NCBI RefSeq assembly: GCF_001921865.1
Contig: NZ_MSCT01000002.1
Location: 124,001-188,000, forward strand
DNA length: 64,000 nt
Origin: Pseudomonas chlororaphis
GTDB taxonomy: Bacteria; Pseudomonadota; Gammaproteobacteria; Pseudomonadales; Pseudomonadaceae
Direction: 5' to 3'
In this document: positions 18,948-29,007 of the stretch, one piece after another
How positions within the stretch are numbered: the first letter of the stretch is position 1
How the letters are laid out: every line of letters starts with the position of its first letter
Notes under the pieces: generated by a model
Databases searched by the model: none
Seen by the model: only the letters and a program-made list of their open reading frames with translations
Told to the model about the DNA's origin: nothing
Program-made: the position numbers and the translations under genes

Positions 18948-20261
18948 ATGAAAACCCCGCTGTGGTTCCCCCAGAGTTTCTTCTCCCGCACCCTGTGGCT
19001 GGTGCTGATCGTGGTGCTGTTCTCCAAGGCGCTGACCCTGGTTTATCTGCTGATGAACGAGGACGTGCTGGTGGACCGCCAGTACAGCCACGGCGTGGCC
19101 CTGACCCTGCGCGCCTATTGGGCCGCCGACGAGTCCAACCGCGACCAGATCGCCGAGGCCGCGGGGCTGATCAAGGTGGTCGGCAGCGGTGTGCCGGCGG
19201 GCGAGCAGCATTGGCCGTATAGCGAGATCTATCAGCGGCAGATGCAGGCCGAACTGGGCGCCGACACCGAAGTCCGCTTGCGCATGCATGCGCCGCCGGC
19301 GCTCTGGGTGCGCGCGCCGAGCCTAGGCGATGGCTGGCTGAAAGTGCCGTTGTATCCGCACCCGCTGCGGGGCCAGAAGATCTGGAGCGTGCTGGGCTGG
19401 TTCCTGGCCATCGGCCTGTTGTCCACGGCCTCGGCGTGGATCTTCGTCAGCCAGCTCAACCAACCGTTGAAGCGCCTGGTCTATGCCGCCCGGCAACTGG
19501 GCCAGGGCCGCAGTGTGCGCCTGCCGATCAGCGATACGCCGAGCGAGATGACCGAGGTGTACCGCGCCTTCAACCAGATGGCCGAGGACGTGGAACAAGC
19601 CGGTCGCGAACGCGAGTTGATGCTGGCGGGGGTGTCCCACGACCTGCGCACGCCGTTGACCCGCCTGCGCCTGTCCCTGGAGCTGATGGGCGACCACACC
19701 GACCTGACCGACGACATGGTCCGCGACATCGAAGACATGGACGCGATCCTCGATCAGTTCCTGGCCTTTATCCGCGACGGTCGCGACGAGTCGGTGGAGG
19801 AGGTCGACCTCAGCGACCTGGTGCGCGAAGTGGCGGCGCCCTACAACCAGAACGAGGAGCAGGTGCGCCTGCGCCTGGAGCCGATCCCGCCGTTTCCGCT
19901 GCGTCGGGTCTCGATGAAGCGCCTGTTGAACAATCTGATCGGCAACGCCTTGAACCACGCCGGCACCGACGTCGAAGTGGCGGCCTATGTGTCGGGCGAC
20001 ACCAGTGCGCCTTATGTGGTGCTGAGCGTGATGGACCGCGGCGCGGGCATCGATCCATCGGAGCTGGAGGCGATCTTCAACCCCTTCACCCGCGGCGACC
20101 GTGCCCGGGGCGGCAAGGGCACTGGCCTGGGCCTGGCGATCGTCAAGCGAATCGCCTCGATGCACGGCGGCAACGTCGAACTGCGCAACCGCGCCGACGG
20201 TGGGCTGGAAGCGCGGGTGCGCTTGCCGTTGGGGCTGCTACTGCCCAGGGATGCGGTTTGA
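18948..20261 (+). CDS. envZ: EnvZ-family sensor histidine kinase
   Basis: A 437-residue inner-membrane kinase. TM1 is about residues 15-36 (LWLVLIVVLFSKALTLVYLL), a periplasmic loop of about 110 residues follows, and TM2 is about 147-168. Then come a HAMP domain, a dimerisation helix with His231 in LAGVSHDLRTPLTRLRLSLEL, and an ATPase domain with N (RLLNNLIGNALNHAG), G1 (DRGAGID), F and G2 (GGKGTGLGLAI) boxes. ATG at 18948 is used; a TTG three codons upstream is also possible. No strong ribosome binding site is visible, so expression may be low relative to ompR. Confidence 0.93.
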   Translation: MKTPLWFPQSFFSRTLWLVLIVVLFSKALTLVYLLMNEDVLVDRQYSHGVALTLRAYWAADESNRDQIAEAAGLIKVVGSGVPAGEQHWPYSEIYQRQMQAELGADTEVRLRMHAPPALWVRAPSLGDGWLKVPLYPHPLRGQKIWSVLGWFLAIGLLSTASAWIFVSQLNQPLKRLVYAARQLGQGRSVRLPISDTPSEMTEVYRAFNQMAEDVEQAGRERELMLAGVSHDLRTPLTRLRLSLELMGDHTDLTDDMVRDIEDMDAILDQFLAFIRDGRDESVEEVDLSDLVREVAAPYNQNEEQVRLRLEPIPPFPLRRVSMKRLLNNLIGNALNHAGTDVEVAAYVSGDTSAPYVVLSVMDRGAGIDPSELEAIFNPFTRGDRARGGKGTGLGLAIVKRIASMHGGNVELRNRADGGLEARVRLPLGLLLPRDAV

Positions 20262-20263
20262 CC

Positions 20264-20367
20264 TGTAGCCGCTGCCGAAGGCTGCGATAAGGGCCGCAGG
20301 ACCTTCGCTCGATTTGCGAATGCTGCGTCTGCTACGCAGCCGATCGCAGCCTGCGGCAGCGGCTACA
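20264..20367. repeat. REP doublet, family 2
   Basis: TGTAGCCGCTGCCGAAGGCT at the left faces GCCTGCGGCAGCGGCTACA at the right, enclosing shorter palindromes (AAGGGCCGCAGGACCTT and CTGCGTCTGCTACGCAG). It starts 3 bases after the envZ stop, between converging envZ and rimK. Confidence 0.85.
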
Positions 20368-20369
20368 AC

Positions 20370-21275
20370 TCAACCCTTGCCTTTGGTCCGGGTCATGTTT
20401 GGCCCGCCGTTCTTCTCGATGTGCTCGATGATGATCCCCGCCACGTTCTTGCCGGTGGTGGTCTCGATGCCTTCCAGGCCCGGTGAGGAATTCACCTCCA
20501 TCACCAGCGGCCCGTGGTTCGAGCGCAGGATGTCCACGCCGGCCACGCTCAGGCCCATGACCTTGGCCGCGCGCAGGGCGGTCATGCGTTCTTCCGGGGT
20601 GATCTTGATCAGGCTGGCGCTGCCGCCGCGGTGCAGGTTGGAGCGGAACTCGCCGGGCTTGGCCTGGCGCTTCATCGCGGCGATCACCTTGTCGCCGACC
20701 ACGAAGCAGCGGATGTCGGCGCCGCCGGCTTCCTTGATGTACTCCTGGACCATGATGTTCTGCTTCAGGCCCATGAAGGCCTCGATCACCGACTCCGCCG
20801 CGGTGGCGGTTTCGCACAGCACCACGCCAATGCCCTGGGTGCCTTCCAGCACCTTGATCACCAGCGGCGCGCCGTTGACCATCTCGATCAGGTCGGGGAT
20901 GTCGTCCGGCGAGTGGGCGAAACCGGTCACCGGCAGGCCGATGCCGCGCCGCGACAGCAGTTGCAGCGAGCGCAGCTTGTCCCGCGAGCGGGCGATGGCC
21001 ACCGACTCGTTGAGCGGGAACACCCCCATCATTTCGAACTGGCGCAGCACCGCGCAGCCGTAGAACGTCACCGAGGCGCCGATCCGCGGAATCACCGCGT
21101 CGAAACCTTCCAGCGGCTTGCCGCGATAGTGGATCTGCGGCTTGTGGCTGGCGATGTTCATATAGGCGCGCAGGGTATCGACCACCACCATTTCATGGCC
21201 ACGCTCGGTACCGGCTTCGACCAGGCGACGAGTGGAATACAGACGCGGGTTACGCGACAGCACAGCGATCTTCAT
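20370..21275 (-). CDS. rimK: RimK, ribosomal protein S6 glutamate ligase
   Basis: A 301-residue ATP-grasp ligase, the same size as E. coli RimK (300). Visible segments are the N-terminal Rossmann-like part ([18 protein letters not shown]), ATP-grasp lysine and loop ([20 protein letters not shown]), [16 protein letters not shown], and the Mg-binding [12 protein letters not shown]. It adds glutamate residues to the C-terminus of S6 and so alters ribosome function. In P. fluorescens it is the output of the RimABK system linked to c-di-GMP and plant colonisation (published for SBW25). It overlaps rimB by 4 bases (ATGA). Confidence 0.95.
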   Translation of the reverse strand: MKIAVLSRNPRLYSTRRLVEAGTERGHEMVVVDTLRAYMNIASHKPQIHYRGKPLEGFDAVIPRIGASVTFYGCAVLRQFEMMGVFPLNESVAIARSRDKLRSLQLLSRRGIGLPVTGFAHSPDDIPDLIEMVNGAPLVIKVLEGTQGIGVVLCETATAAESVIEAFMGLKQNIMVQEYIKEAGGADIRCFVVGDKVIAAMKRQAKPGEFRSNLHRGGSASLIKITPEERMTALRAAKVMGLSVAGVDILRSNHGPLVMEVNSSPGLEGIETTTGKNVAGIIIEHIEKNGGPNMTRTKGKG

Positions 21276-21754
21276 GCAACACCTGTGGCAGAGGTAGTGG
21301 ACACCGGGAACACCGGTTTGTCTTGAACGTATTTGATCCCCGGATTGACCACCAGCTGGCCGTCGATCAGGGCTTTGGAGCCCAGTAGCAGGCGATAGCG
21401 CATGGCCTTGCGGCAGGCGAGGGTGAACTCCACCCGCCACACCCGGTCGCCGAGCGCCAGGGTAGTGCTGATCACATAGCGCACCTGGGCCTGGCCGTTG
21501 GAACTCTTGATGGTTTTCATCGCCACCAGCGGCGCTTCGCAGCGCCGGTGACGCAATTGCACCACGCTGCCCAGATGCGCGTTGAAGCGCACCCATTGCT
21601 CGCCGTCGCGCTGGAACGGCTCGATTTCGGTGGCGTGCAGGCTGGAGGTGCTGGCGCCGGTATCGATCTTGGCGCGCAGGCCGGCGACTCCCAGATCCGG
21701 GAGCGCCACCCACTCGCGCAGACCCACGACGGTCAAATGGTCAAATGTCTTCAA
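21272..21754 (-). CDS. rimB: RimB-type retropepsin-like protease (ATP-dependent zinc protease family)
   Basis: A 160-residue protein with [14 protein letters not shown], the DTGA active-site motif of retropepsin-like aspartic peptidases (the family was first named for zinc protease activity). [20 protein letters not shown] is also conserved. It works with RimK in control of S6 glutamylation. The start is TTG at 21754 ([16 protein letters not shown]); a GTG nine codons in is the main alternative. A short upstream ORF ends in a TGA that overlaps this TTG. Its stop overlaps the rimK start, so translation is coupled. Confidence 0.88.
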   Translation of the reverse strand: MKTFDHLTVVGLREWVALPDLGVAGLRAKIDTGASTSSLHATEIEPFQRDGEQWVRFNAHLGSVVQLRHRRCEAPLVAMKTIKSSNGQAQVRYVISTTLALGDRVWRVEFTLACRKAMRYRLLLGSKALIDGQLVVNPGIKYVQDKPVFPVSTTSATGVA

Positions 21755-21915
21755 ATGTGCTCAACCGCTGGGGAACCCGCTCGCGCCGTCGAGCGGCCGA
21801 ATTCGCGGTATTCACGCAGAATAATGGGTAAAAGGCGACAGATATCTAAGGCCCGGTTCCCAGCCCCCGGACGGGCGACTGTGGAGTCTCGCATTCTAAA
21901 CCGAGCCATCGTCAT
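21751..21915 (-). CDS. Possible 54-residue ORF upstream of rimB
   Basis: A short frame starting MTMARFRMRDSTVARPG and ending [19 protein letters not shown]. Its TGA overlaps the TTG start of rimB as TTGA, the same kind of 4-base overlap that couples rimB to rimK. In P. fluorescens SBW25 a small gene, rimA, precedes rimB, so this could be a RimA-like small protein; I could not confirm homology. Internal ATGs at 21909 and 21894 are alternative starts. No clear ribosome binding site was seen, and chance is a real alternative. Confidence 0.3.
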   Translation of the reverse strand: MTMARFRMRDSTVARPGAGNRALDICRLLPIILREYREFGRSTARAGSPAVEHI

Positions 21916-21973
21916 TCATGGCACGAGAGAAACGGTAGTACAGTTCGAAAATATTTCAGAATGAGGAAATGCC

Positions 21974-22372
21974 ATGGCACAAAAGGCCGAGGACGACGAC
22001 AAGGTCCGTCTGGATAAATGGCTGTGGGCGGCGCGCTTCTACAAGACCCGCGCGCTGGCCAAGGCCGCCATCGAGAGCGGCAAGGTGCATCACCGCGGCG
22101 AGCGCTGTAAGCCGGGCAAGGAGCCGAGGGTTGGCGACGAGTACGAGATACGTACCGGTTTCGACGAGCGCACCGTGGTGGTCCAGGCGCTGTCGATCGT
22201 GCGGCGTGGCGCGCCGCAAGCGCAGACTCTCTACGAGGAAACCGCGGCCAGCATCGCCAAGCGGGAAAACGCCGCGGCGCTGCGCAAGGCCGGCGCCCTG
22301 GGCGTGAGTACTGACGGCAAGCCGACCAAGAAGCAGAGGCGCGACTTGTTCAAGTTCCGCAGCAGCGAATAG
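21974..22372 (+). CDS. hslR: Heat-shock protein Hsp15 (ribosome recycling factor)
   Basis: A 132-residue protein. The S4 RNA-binding domain is at about 11-75 (VRLDKWLWAARFYKTRALAKAAIESGKVHHRGERCKPGKEPRVGDE), followed by a basic C-terminal tail (GKPTKKQRRDLFKFRS). It matches E. coli Hsp15 (133 residues), which binds 50S subunits carrying stalled nascent chains. ATGAGGAAATGCC gives an adequate ribosome binding site. Divergent from rimB. Confidence 0.93.
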   Translation: MAQKAEDDDKVRLDKWLWAARFYKTRALAKAAIESGKVHHRGERCKPGKEPRVGDEYEIRTGFDERTVVVQALSIVRRGAPQAQTLYEETAASIAKRENAAALRKAGALGVSTDGKPTKKQRRDLFKFRSSE

Positions 22373-22399
22373 ACCCTTGGCCCTCTGCGCCCTGCGGGC

Positions 22400-22477
22400 T
22401 CAATCGCCAGCAAGTGGGCTCCTACCCAGACGGCGCATGCGCTCAAACTTCCTGTAGAAGCGAGCTTGCCCGCGATC
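22400..22477. repeat. Degenerate REP pair, family 1
   Basis: CAATCGCCAGCAAGTGGGCT and CTGTAGAAGCGAGCTTGCCC are decayed copies of the family-1 core in inverted orientation, between converging hslR and the PAP2 gene. Confidence 0.6.
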
Positions 22478-22510
22478 AGCGGCAAAGACGCGAGACAGCA
22501 GCACGCCCAG

Positions 22511-23311
22511 TCAGGCCGCCCGCACCACACTCAGGCGCGACACCACCGGTAGCTTGCCCAGCAGATTGAACAGCGGGTCGGTGACGCGCATCAGGAAGTT
22601 CGAGGCCTTGGCCGCGTATGGGGTGTAGTAGCCCCAGCCGAGGGCCCAGACCGCCAGCAGCACGCCGCCGATATAGTCGTCCTGCCCCCAGTGCGCGCCG
22701 GCCACCAGGCGCGGCATCATGAACAGCAGGGTCAGGCCCCAGATCACCAGGAACTGGCCGACGCTACGGCTGAAAATTCCCATGAACAATCCCCAGATCA
22801 GCAGCACCGAGGCGTGGTCGCCGGGGAAGCTCTGGCGGGAGCGGTCTTTGAGCTCCCAGGCCTTTTCCCAGGACGGGAAGTAGTCGCTCATGCGCACAGC
22901 GCCCTCGAGCATTATTGACGGGCTGTCATGCTGCCAGCCCAGGGTATCGGCGAGCTTGGAAAACAGCAGGCGGATAATCAGCATCAGCACCAGGATCGAC
23001 AGGAAGCCGAAAAAGGCTCGGCGTACGTCCACGGCCTTGAACACCCAGTCGCCGCGAATCAAAAGGGTCAGCAGAATCAGCCCGACCACCGCGTCGAAAG
23101 GCCGCAGGCTGGCCACGGCCCAGATATGCAGCCAGGTGGAGTTGCTCGCAAGGGGAGTATTCAGCAGGCGGAACAACCATTCGTCGAACATCGTGCAAAG
23201 CATCTGTCCGTTTGGCCATAACCAGAAACCCAACAGTGCCAGGGGGAGTAAATTGCACAGCGCCAGCTTGCCGAGGTTCCACCTTGCTTGGAACAAACCC
23301 GGATTGTTCAT
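22511..23311 (-). CDS. PAP2-superfamily membrane phosphatase
   Basis: A 266-residue polytopic inner-membrane protein with several hydrophobic helices ([18 protein letters not shown] near the start, then [14 protein letters not shown] and [14 protein letters not shown]). The three PAP2 active-site motifs are visible in degenerate form: [17 protein letters not shown] covers motifs 1 and 2 (with the catalytic His of the PGDH segment), and [12 protein letters not shown] covers motif 3. Such enzymes dephosphorylate lipid pyrophosphates or phosphatidate; substrate unknown. Divergent from hslO. Confidence 0.82.
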   Translation of the reverse strand: MNNPGLFQARWNLGKLALCNLLPLALLGFWLWPNGQMLCTMFDEWLFRLLNTPLASNSTWLHIWAVASLRPFDAVVGLILLTLLIRGDWVFKAVDVRRAFFGFLSILVLMLIIRLLFSKLADTLGWQHDSPSIMLEGAVRMSDYFPSWEKAWELKDRSRQSFPGDHASVLLIWGLFMGIFSRSVGQFLVIWGLTLLFMMPRLVAGAHWGQDDYIGGVLLAVWALGWGYYTPYAAKASNFLMRVTDPLFNLLGKLPVVSRLSVVRAA

Positions 23312-23411
23312 AAAATGCCTCCAATGGCAGAAAATCGCGCACCGTTATAGTGCAAAAATACGATTTTCATGTCTTGTAACTATTTTGTCATCATTTCAGA
23401 TACCCAAACCT

Positions 23412-24314
23412 ATGACTCATTTGCCGGATACCGACTTCACCCAACGCTTCATCTTCGATGAGAGCGACACCCGCGGCGAGCTGGTGGCGTTGGAACTCAG
23501 CTATGCCGAAGTCCTTGCCAAACACGCTTACCCGGAGCCGGTCGCGCAGTTGCTCGGCGAGCTGATGGCGGCCGCCGCGCTGCTGGTCGGCACCCTGAAG
23601 TTCGATGGCTTGCTGATTCTCCAGGCGCGTTCCGAAGGCCCGGTGCCGTTGCTGATGATCGAGTGCTCCAGCGAGCGCGAGATCCGCGGCCTGGCCCGTT
23701 ACGACGCTGAGCAGATCGCGCCGGATGCGACCCTGGCCGACATGATGCCCAATGGCGTACTGGCCCTGACCGTCGACCCAAGACAAGGCCAGCGCTACCA
23801 GGGCATCGTCGACCTGGACGGCGCGACCCTGTCGGAATGCTTCACCAACTACTTCGTCATGTCCCAGCAGACCGGTACCCGTTTCTGGCTGCACGCCGAC
23901 GGTCGTCGCGCCCGCGGCCTGCTGTTGCAGCAACTGCCGGCCGACCGCCTCAAGGACGAAGAAGAACGCGCCGCCAGCTGGCAGCACATCACCGCGCTGG
24001 CCAGTACCCTGAGCGCCGACGAATTGCTGAGCCTGGACAACGAAACCGTGCTCCATCGCCTTTACCATGAAGAAGCCGTGCGCCTGTTCGACGTGCAGTC
24101 GTTGCGTTTTCGCTGCAGCTGCTCACGGGAGCGTTCGGGCAATGCGTTGGTCAGCCTGGGCCTGGAAGATGCGCAAAAACTGGTGGTCGAACACGGCGGC
24201 AGCATCGAGATCGATTGCCAGTTCTGCAACGAGCGCTACCTGTTCGATGCGGCCGATATCAGCCAGTTGTTCGCCGGAGCGGGTGTCGAGTCACCGTCAG
24301 ATACTCGTCACTAA
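23412..24314 (+). CDS. hslO: Hsp33 redox-regulated chaperone
   Basis: A 300-residue protein. The four zinc-binding cysteines are present as CSC (about 233-235) and CQFC (about 269-272), which is the Hsp33 redox switch CxC...CxxC. The N-terminal core ([26 protein letters not shown]) is typical. Oxidation releases zinc and activates holdase activity. The frame is open far upstream, but the family start is the ATG at 23412; its ribosome binding site is weak. It is followed by pckA after 179 bp. Confidence 0.93.
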   Translation: MTHLPDTDFTQRFIFDESDTRGELVALELSYAEVLAKHAYPEPVAQLLGELMAAAALLVGTLKFDGLLILQARSEGPVPLLMIECSSEREIRGLARYDAEQIAPDATLADMMPNGVLALTVDPRQGQRYQGIVDLDGATLSECFTNYFVMSQQTGTRFWLHADGRRARGLLLQQLPADRLKDEEERAASWQHITALASTLSADELLSLDNETVLHRLYHEEAVRLFDVQSLRFRCSCSRERSGNALVSLGLEDAQKLVVEHGGSIEIDCQFCNERYLFDAADISQLFAGAGVESPSDTRH

Positions 24315-24433
24315 AACGTTTCAGCGCAGGTAAATCACCTGGCAAGTGCCGGATTAACGCCGTTCTGACGGGAGGGCCCTACTCTTTTTGGGCTTTTCTG
24401 GCATAATCCGGCGCACTTTTTTCGCGGTAGTAG

Positions 24434-26035
<1,602 letters not shown>

Positions 26036-26056
26036 GCGTCGGGTCAGTGGTTTGAG

Positions 26057-26083
26057 AAGCCGCCCTTAGGGGCGGCTTTTTTG
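26057..26083 (+). terminator. Rho-independent terminator of pckA
   Basis: AAGCCGCCCTTAGGGGCGGC followed by TTTTTT, 20 bases after the pckA stop. A GCCGCC/GGCGGC stem with a T-run. Confidence 0.9.
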
Positions 26084-26175
26084 TGGGCGTCATCGCACGG
26101 GTGAATGCGCAGTGGGGCGCCTTGACGATAGAGGGTGAAGCTTCGTTGCCGGCTGGCGAGGGGCCGGCACGGCGC

Positions 26176-26529
26176 TCAGGCCCCTTCCAATTCCCGCGTA
26201 TCCCAACACTTGGCCTTGATCGCCCGGTACAGCATGCCGATGGTCAGCGGGAGCTTGTCGCCGCGTCCCTTGGCCCGGCGCTTGAGGAAGACGTCGTAGC
26301 CTTCGGGCTGGAAATAGCGGTAGGCGTCGTAGTCGATAAACTCGATGGCGAACTGTTCTTCCAACAGCTGCACTAACTGTTCGGCGTCCGCGCCGTCGCA
26401 GCCCAGGTCGTGGTTGATAGCGGTCTTGAGGCTGATGCTCTTGCGTTCGGGTAGGCCGATTTCTTCGTGCAGCAACTGCATGAGCTGGCGCATGGTCGGG
26501 TCGTCGGGGAAGCCGGGGGCGAGGTGCAT
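26176..26529 (-). CDS. DUF1493-like small acidic protein
   Basis: A 117-residue protein. The segment LMQLLHEEIGLPERKSISLKTAINHDLGCDGADAEQLVQLLEEQFAIEF resembles the acyl-carrier-like DUF1493 family (LGLDGDDAEELLEEF pattern), followed by YFQPEGYD and a basic patch. Function is unknown in the family. The start at 26529 is a family-based choice; the frame is open to 26625. It is convergent with pckA and divergent from the toxin remnant. Confidence 0.6.
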   Translation of the reverse strand: MHLAPGFPDDPTMRQLMQLLHEEIGLPERKSISLKTAINHDLGCDGADAEQLVQLLEEQFAIEFIDYDAYRYFQPEGYDVFLKRRAKGRGDKLPLTIGMLYRAIKAKCWDTRELEGA

Positions 26530-26717
26530 GGTGGAGTGTCCGCAGGGTTTGTCGGTGATGCCGGTCGGCCTCCAGTTTAGGAGTAATCGGTCGGGTTGAA
26601 CGAAAAAGAAAAGTCGTTCGAGCAACTCGGATTTGCCTGACAGCCAGCTTCGCTTGCGCTGGTTAACGTGAGGGTCCGGTTGAAGGCCGGGATCCTCAGG
26701 CGACCGAGCAAAGGACT

Positions 26718-27140
26718 ATGCCCCGTGACAAGGATGATGTGCCCCAGGTATGGCAGCACCACGACGCTGACGGCGGTGGCTACCGCCGCTTGCGCAAGAT
26801 GACCGCGAGCGAGCTGGCCGAGCGGGATGAGGCGCAGCGGCACTATGAGCAGATGCTCGCTCGCCAGCAAGCTTATGAAGACCGCTTGCCGCCTCCGCGG
26901 GTGGAGGCGCCACCAGTACTTACCGGTTGCGTATTCGCCAAGTCGTGCAAGCTGCCGGATGCAGTTATCGACTACGTCACCCCGACAGGCTTTATCCCGA
27001 CCGATGCGGTGGCGAATTACGGTGCTCTGACGCTGTTGGGTGGTCGCAAGGATTGGAAAATCCCAACCCTAAACGGAGAACGGCTAAATGAAACACTCAG
27101 TCAGAGCATTTTACAGAACGACGGAACGTCTGGCTTTTAA
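26718..27140 (+). CDS. N-terminal remnant of a pyocin-like polymorphic toxin
   Basis: A 140-residue protein. Residues about 65-110 (VLTGCVFAKSCKLPDAVIDYVTPTGF, then ALTLLGGR) look like the conserved region near the N-terminus of Pseudomonas S-type pyocin / colicin-like toxins, as I recall the family. After LGGRKDWK the similarity ends and a short tail overlaps the next gene. No nuclease, pore or translocation domain remains, so this is best read as a truncated toxin gene whose C-terminal part was lost by deletion near 27055-27065. The immunity-like genes directly downstream support that reading. Confidence 0.55.
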   Translation: MPRDKDDVPQVWQHHDADGGGYRRLRKMTASELAERDEAQRHYEQMLARQQAYEDRLPPPRVEAPPVLTGCVFAKSCKLPDAVIDYVTPTGFIPTDAVANYGALTLLGGRKDWKIPTLNGERLNETLSQSILQNDGTSGF

Positions 27141-27318
27141 GGTGGAGATTCCCTCGGAAAACTTTGAGCAGCTAACAGGGTTGATGGAATGGCAAGAGCC
27201 TGATGACCCGATCTATGAGTACGAGCTATCAGATGAGCAGATAGCTGATTTGGAGAAGCTGATAGGGCACCAATTTCACAGCCCGGAGTACCTGTTTTTC
27301 CTGTCGTGCAGTGCGTAG
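27088..27318 (+). CDS. Putative immunity protein, copy 1 (DUF7683-like)
   Basis: A 76-residue acidic protein: VRAFYRTTERLAFKVEIPSE, EYELSDEQIADLEKLIG, FHSPEYLFFL. It is a clear paralogue of the next gene (same length and pattern: [IV]xAFxRxTExLxFxVxxP, LMxW, YxLSxxQ, LExxxGxxF). Small acidic tandem proteins behind a pyocin-like toxin are typical immunity genes. ACGGAGAA lies upstream of the ATG. GC is visibly lower than the surrounding genome, as in acquired islands. Confidence 0.6.
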   Translation: MKHSVRAFYRTTERLAFKVEIPSENFEQLTGLMEWQEPDDPIYEYELSDEQIADLEKLIGHQFHSPEYLFFLSCSA

Positions 27319-27359
27319 ATCTATGCCTCCCATCTTGAAACGACATGGAGCAGAGTTTC

Positions 27360-27590
27360 ATGGAGTATCGGATTGAAGCCTTTGATAGGCAGACCGAATG
27401 CTTGGTCTTTGAAGTGGGGCTACCCGCTGGTTGCGATGAGCAGCTCAAGCGCCTGATGGGGTGGACGGTGGAGCAGCAAGGTTGGGAGGGATACGATCTG
27501 AGTGCTGCTCAACTGGTGGTGCTGGAGGAAATCTCAGGGAAGAAGTTTGATATTTCGGCTTATGACTTCCAGCTCACAGTAAATGGCTGA
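27360..27590 (+). CDS. Putative immunity protein, copy 2 (DUF7683-like)
   Basis: A 76-residue protein: MEYRIEAFDRQTECLVFEV, LKRLMGW, YDLSAAQLVVLEEISGKKF. It is homologous to the gene 42 bp upstream but diverged, so it may neutralise a different toxin variant. The ATG at 27360 has GGAG 9 bases upstream; an ATG at 27345 lacks one. Immunity function is inferred from context only. Confidence 0.6.
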   Translation: MEYRIEAFDRQTECLVFEVGLPAGCDEQLKRLMGWTVEQQGWEGYDLSAAQLVVLEEISGKKFDISAYDFQLTVNG

Positions 27591-27765
27591 GCGTTTCCTG
27601 GGAGTTGCTGTCATCCCCCACTTCTCAGCAAATTTCAAGAATCCCCGCAGACACTCGCTTTCCCGATGGATTAGCGAGCAAACCCCGAAAATTCTGTGTA
27701 TCGTGCCCGCCAAATCTGCCGGGCGCCCTTGGGTGCCGACTTCATACACTTAAAGGGAATTAGGT

Positions 27766-28941
27766 ATGCGCTTGTTTCGCGTGACTTCGATTTTTTCGTT
27801 GTGGGCATTGGCGTTTTCGGTGACGGCGCAGCAGCTGCCGGTCGAGGTGCTGAGTGCGGTGGTCAAGGATCAGAAGATCGCTGACGCCGAAGTGCTGGTG
27901 CAGCGCAATGGCGCGCAGAGCGTGGTCGGCCGTACCGATGCGCAAGGCCAGGTGACCCTCAATACCGACTTCGCCGATGACGCCAGCAACCTGCTGATCA
28001 TCAAGAAACCCGGCTATTCCAACCTGGTAGTCAAGTGCCCGTGCAGCGGCATGACCTACGCCATCAGCCCGGTGATGCAGAACCTCGACGGTTTGCGGGT
28101 GGTGCTGACCTGGGGCGCTAACCCCAGCGACCTCGATTCGCACATGATCTTCCCGGGCAACAACATCTACTTCCGCAACCAGCAAGGCGATGACGCCCAC
28201 CTGGACGTCGACGATATCGACAGCTACGGCCCGGAAACCATCACCCTGGAAAAGAAACACTACGGCGAAAGCTACGTGTACGCGGTGCATGACTACAGCA
28301 ACCAGACCCGTCCGAACTCCAGCCAGCTCTCCGCCAGCCAGGCCAAGGTGTTCGTGTACATGGGCCAGTCGCTGGTGCGCACCTACTACGTGCCGCAGAA
28401 CCGCAGCGGCAACCTGTGGACGGTGTTCCGCATGACCGGTAACGGCGACTTCCAGGACATCAACACCCTGACTGGCGTGACCGTCGACGCCCAGGACGTG
28501 TTGAACGAAGTGTCGCCGTTGCTCGACGACAAAGTGGAAGTCGCGGCCGTCGCCGTCAGCAGCAGCGCGCAAGCCGATGCGAAAACCCTGAACCGTAAAG
28601 GCGAAGAGGCTTACCACGCCGGTAACCTGCAGCAAGCCATCGACTTCTACCGCCAGGCCATCGAGCTGAACAACGGCTACGGCCAGGCTTACAGCAACCT
28701 CGGCCTGGCTTATCAGAAGGCCGGCAACACCGCCGAGTCGATCTGGGCCAACCGCAAGGCCATCGCCCTGGCCAGCGGCAATTCGGCGGCCACCGTGCGC
28801 GCCAGCTCCTACTACAACATTGCCCGTATCTATGAAGCGGCCGGCCAGTTCGCCGATGCCCTGCGGCACTATCAGTTGGCCAAGCAGCAAAAGGCCAATC
28901 CGGTGTACGACAAAGCCATCGAGCGCGTACAGAACCGCTGA
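27766..28941 (+). CDS. Secreted YfaP/DUF2135-like protein with C-terminal TPR repeats
   Basis: A 391-residue protein. Sec signal peptide at residues 1-21 (LFRVTSIFSLWALAFSVTAQ). A carboxypeptidase-regulatory-like beta domain (about 25-85, VVKDQKIADAEVLVQRNGAQ) is followed by a DUF2135/YfaP-type domain (about 100-220) with TWGANPSDLDSHMIFPG, the conserved W...P.DLD.H motif. Three TPR repeats (about 275-385) follow: LNRKGEEAYHAGNLQQAIDFYRQAIEL and YGQAYSNLGLAYQKAGN. Probably periplasmic, in protein complexes; function unknown. AAAGGGA lies upstream. Confidence 0.75.
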   Translation: MRLFRVTSIFSLWALAFSVTAQQLPVEVLSAVVKDQKIADAEVLVQRNGAQSVVGRTDAQGQVTLNTDFADDASNLLIIKKPGYSNLVVKCPCSGMTYAISPVMQNLDGLRVVLTWGANPSDLDSHMIFPGNNIYFRNQQGDDAHLDVDDIDSYGPETITLEKKHYGESYVYAVHDYSNQTRPNSSQLSASQAKVFVYMGQSLVRTYYVPQNRSGNLWTVFRMTGNGDFQDINTLTGVTVDAQDVLNEVSPLLDDKVEVAAVAVSSSAQADAKTLNRKGEEAYHAGNLQQAIDFYRQAIELNNGYGQAYSNLGLAYQKAGNTAESIWANRKAIALASGNSAATVRASSYYNIARIYEAAGQFADALRHYQLAKQQKANPVYDKAIERVQNR

Positions 28942-29007
28942 TTCACGGATGTTGGACCCCATAACGCGCCGTTCCCCGGCGCGTTATGCATTTATGGAGG
29001 TTGTGTC

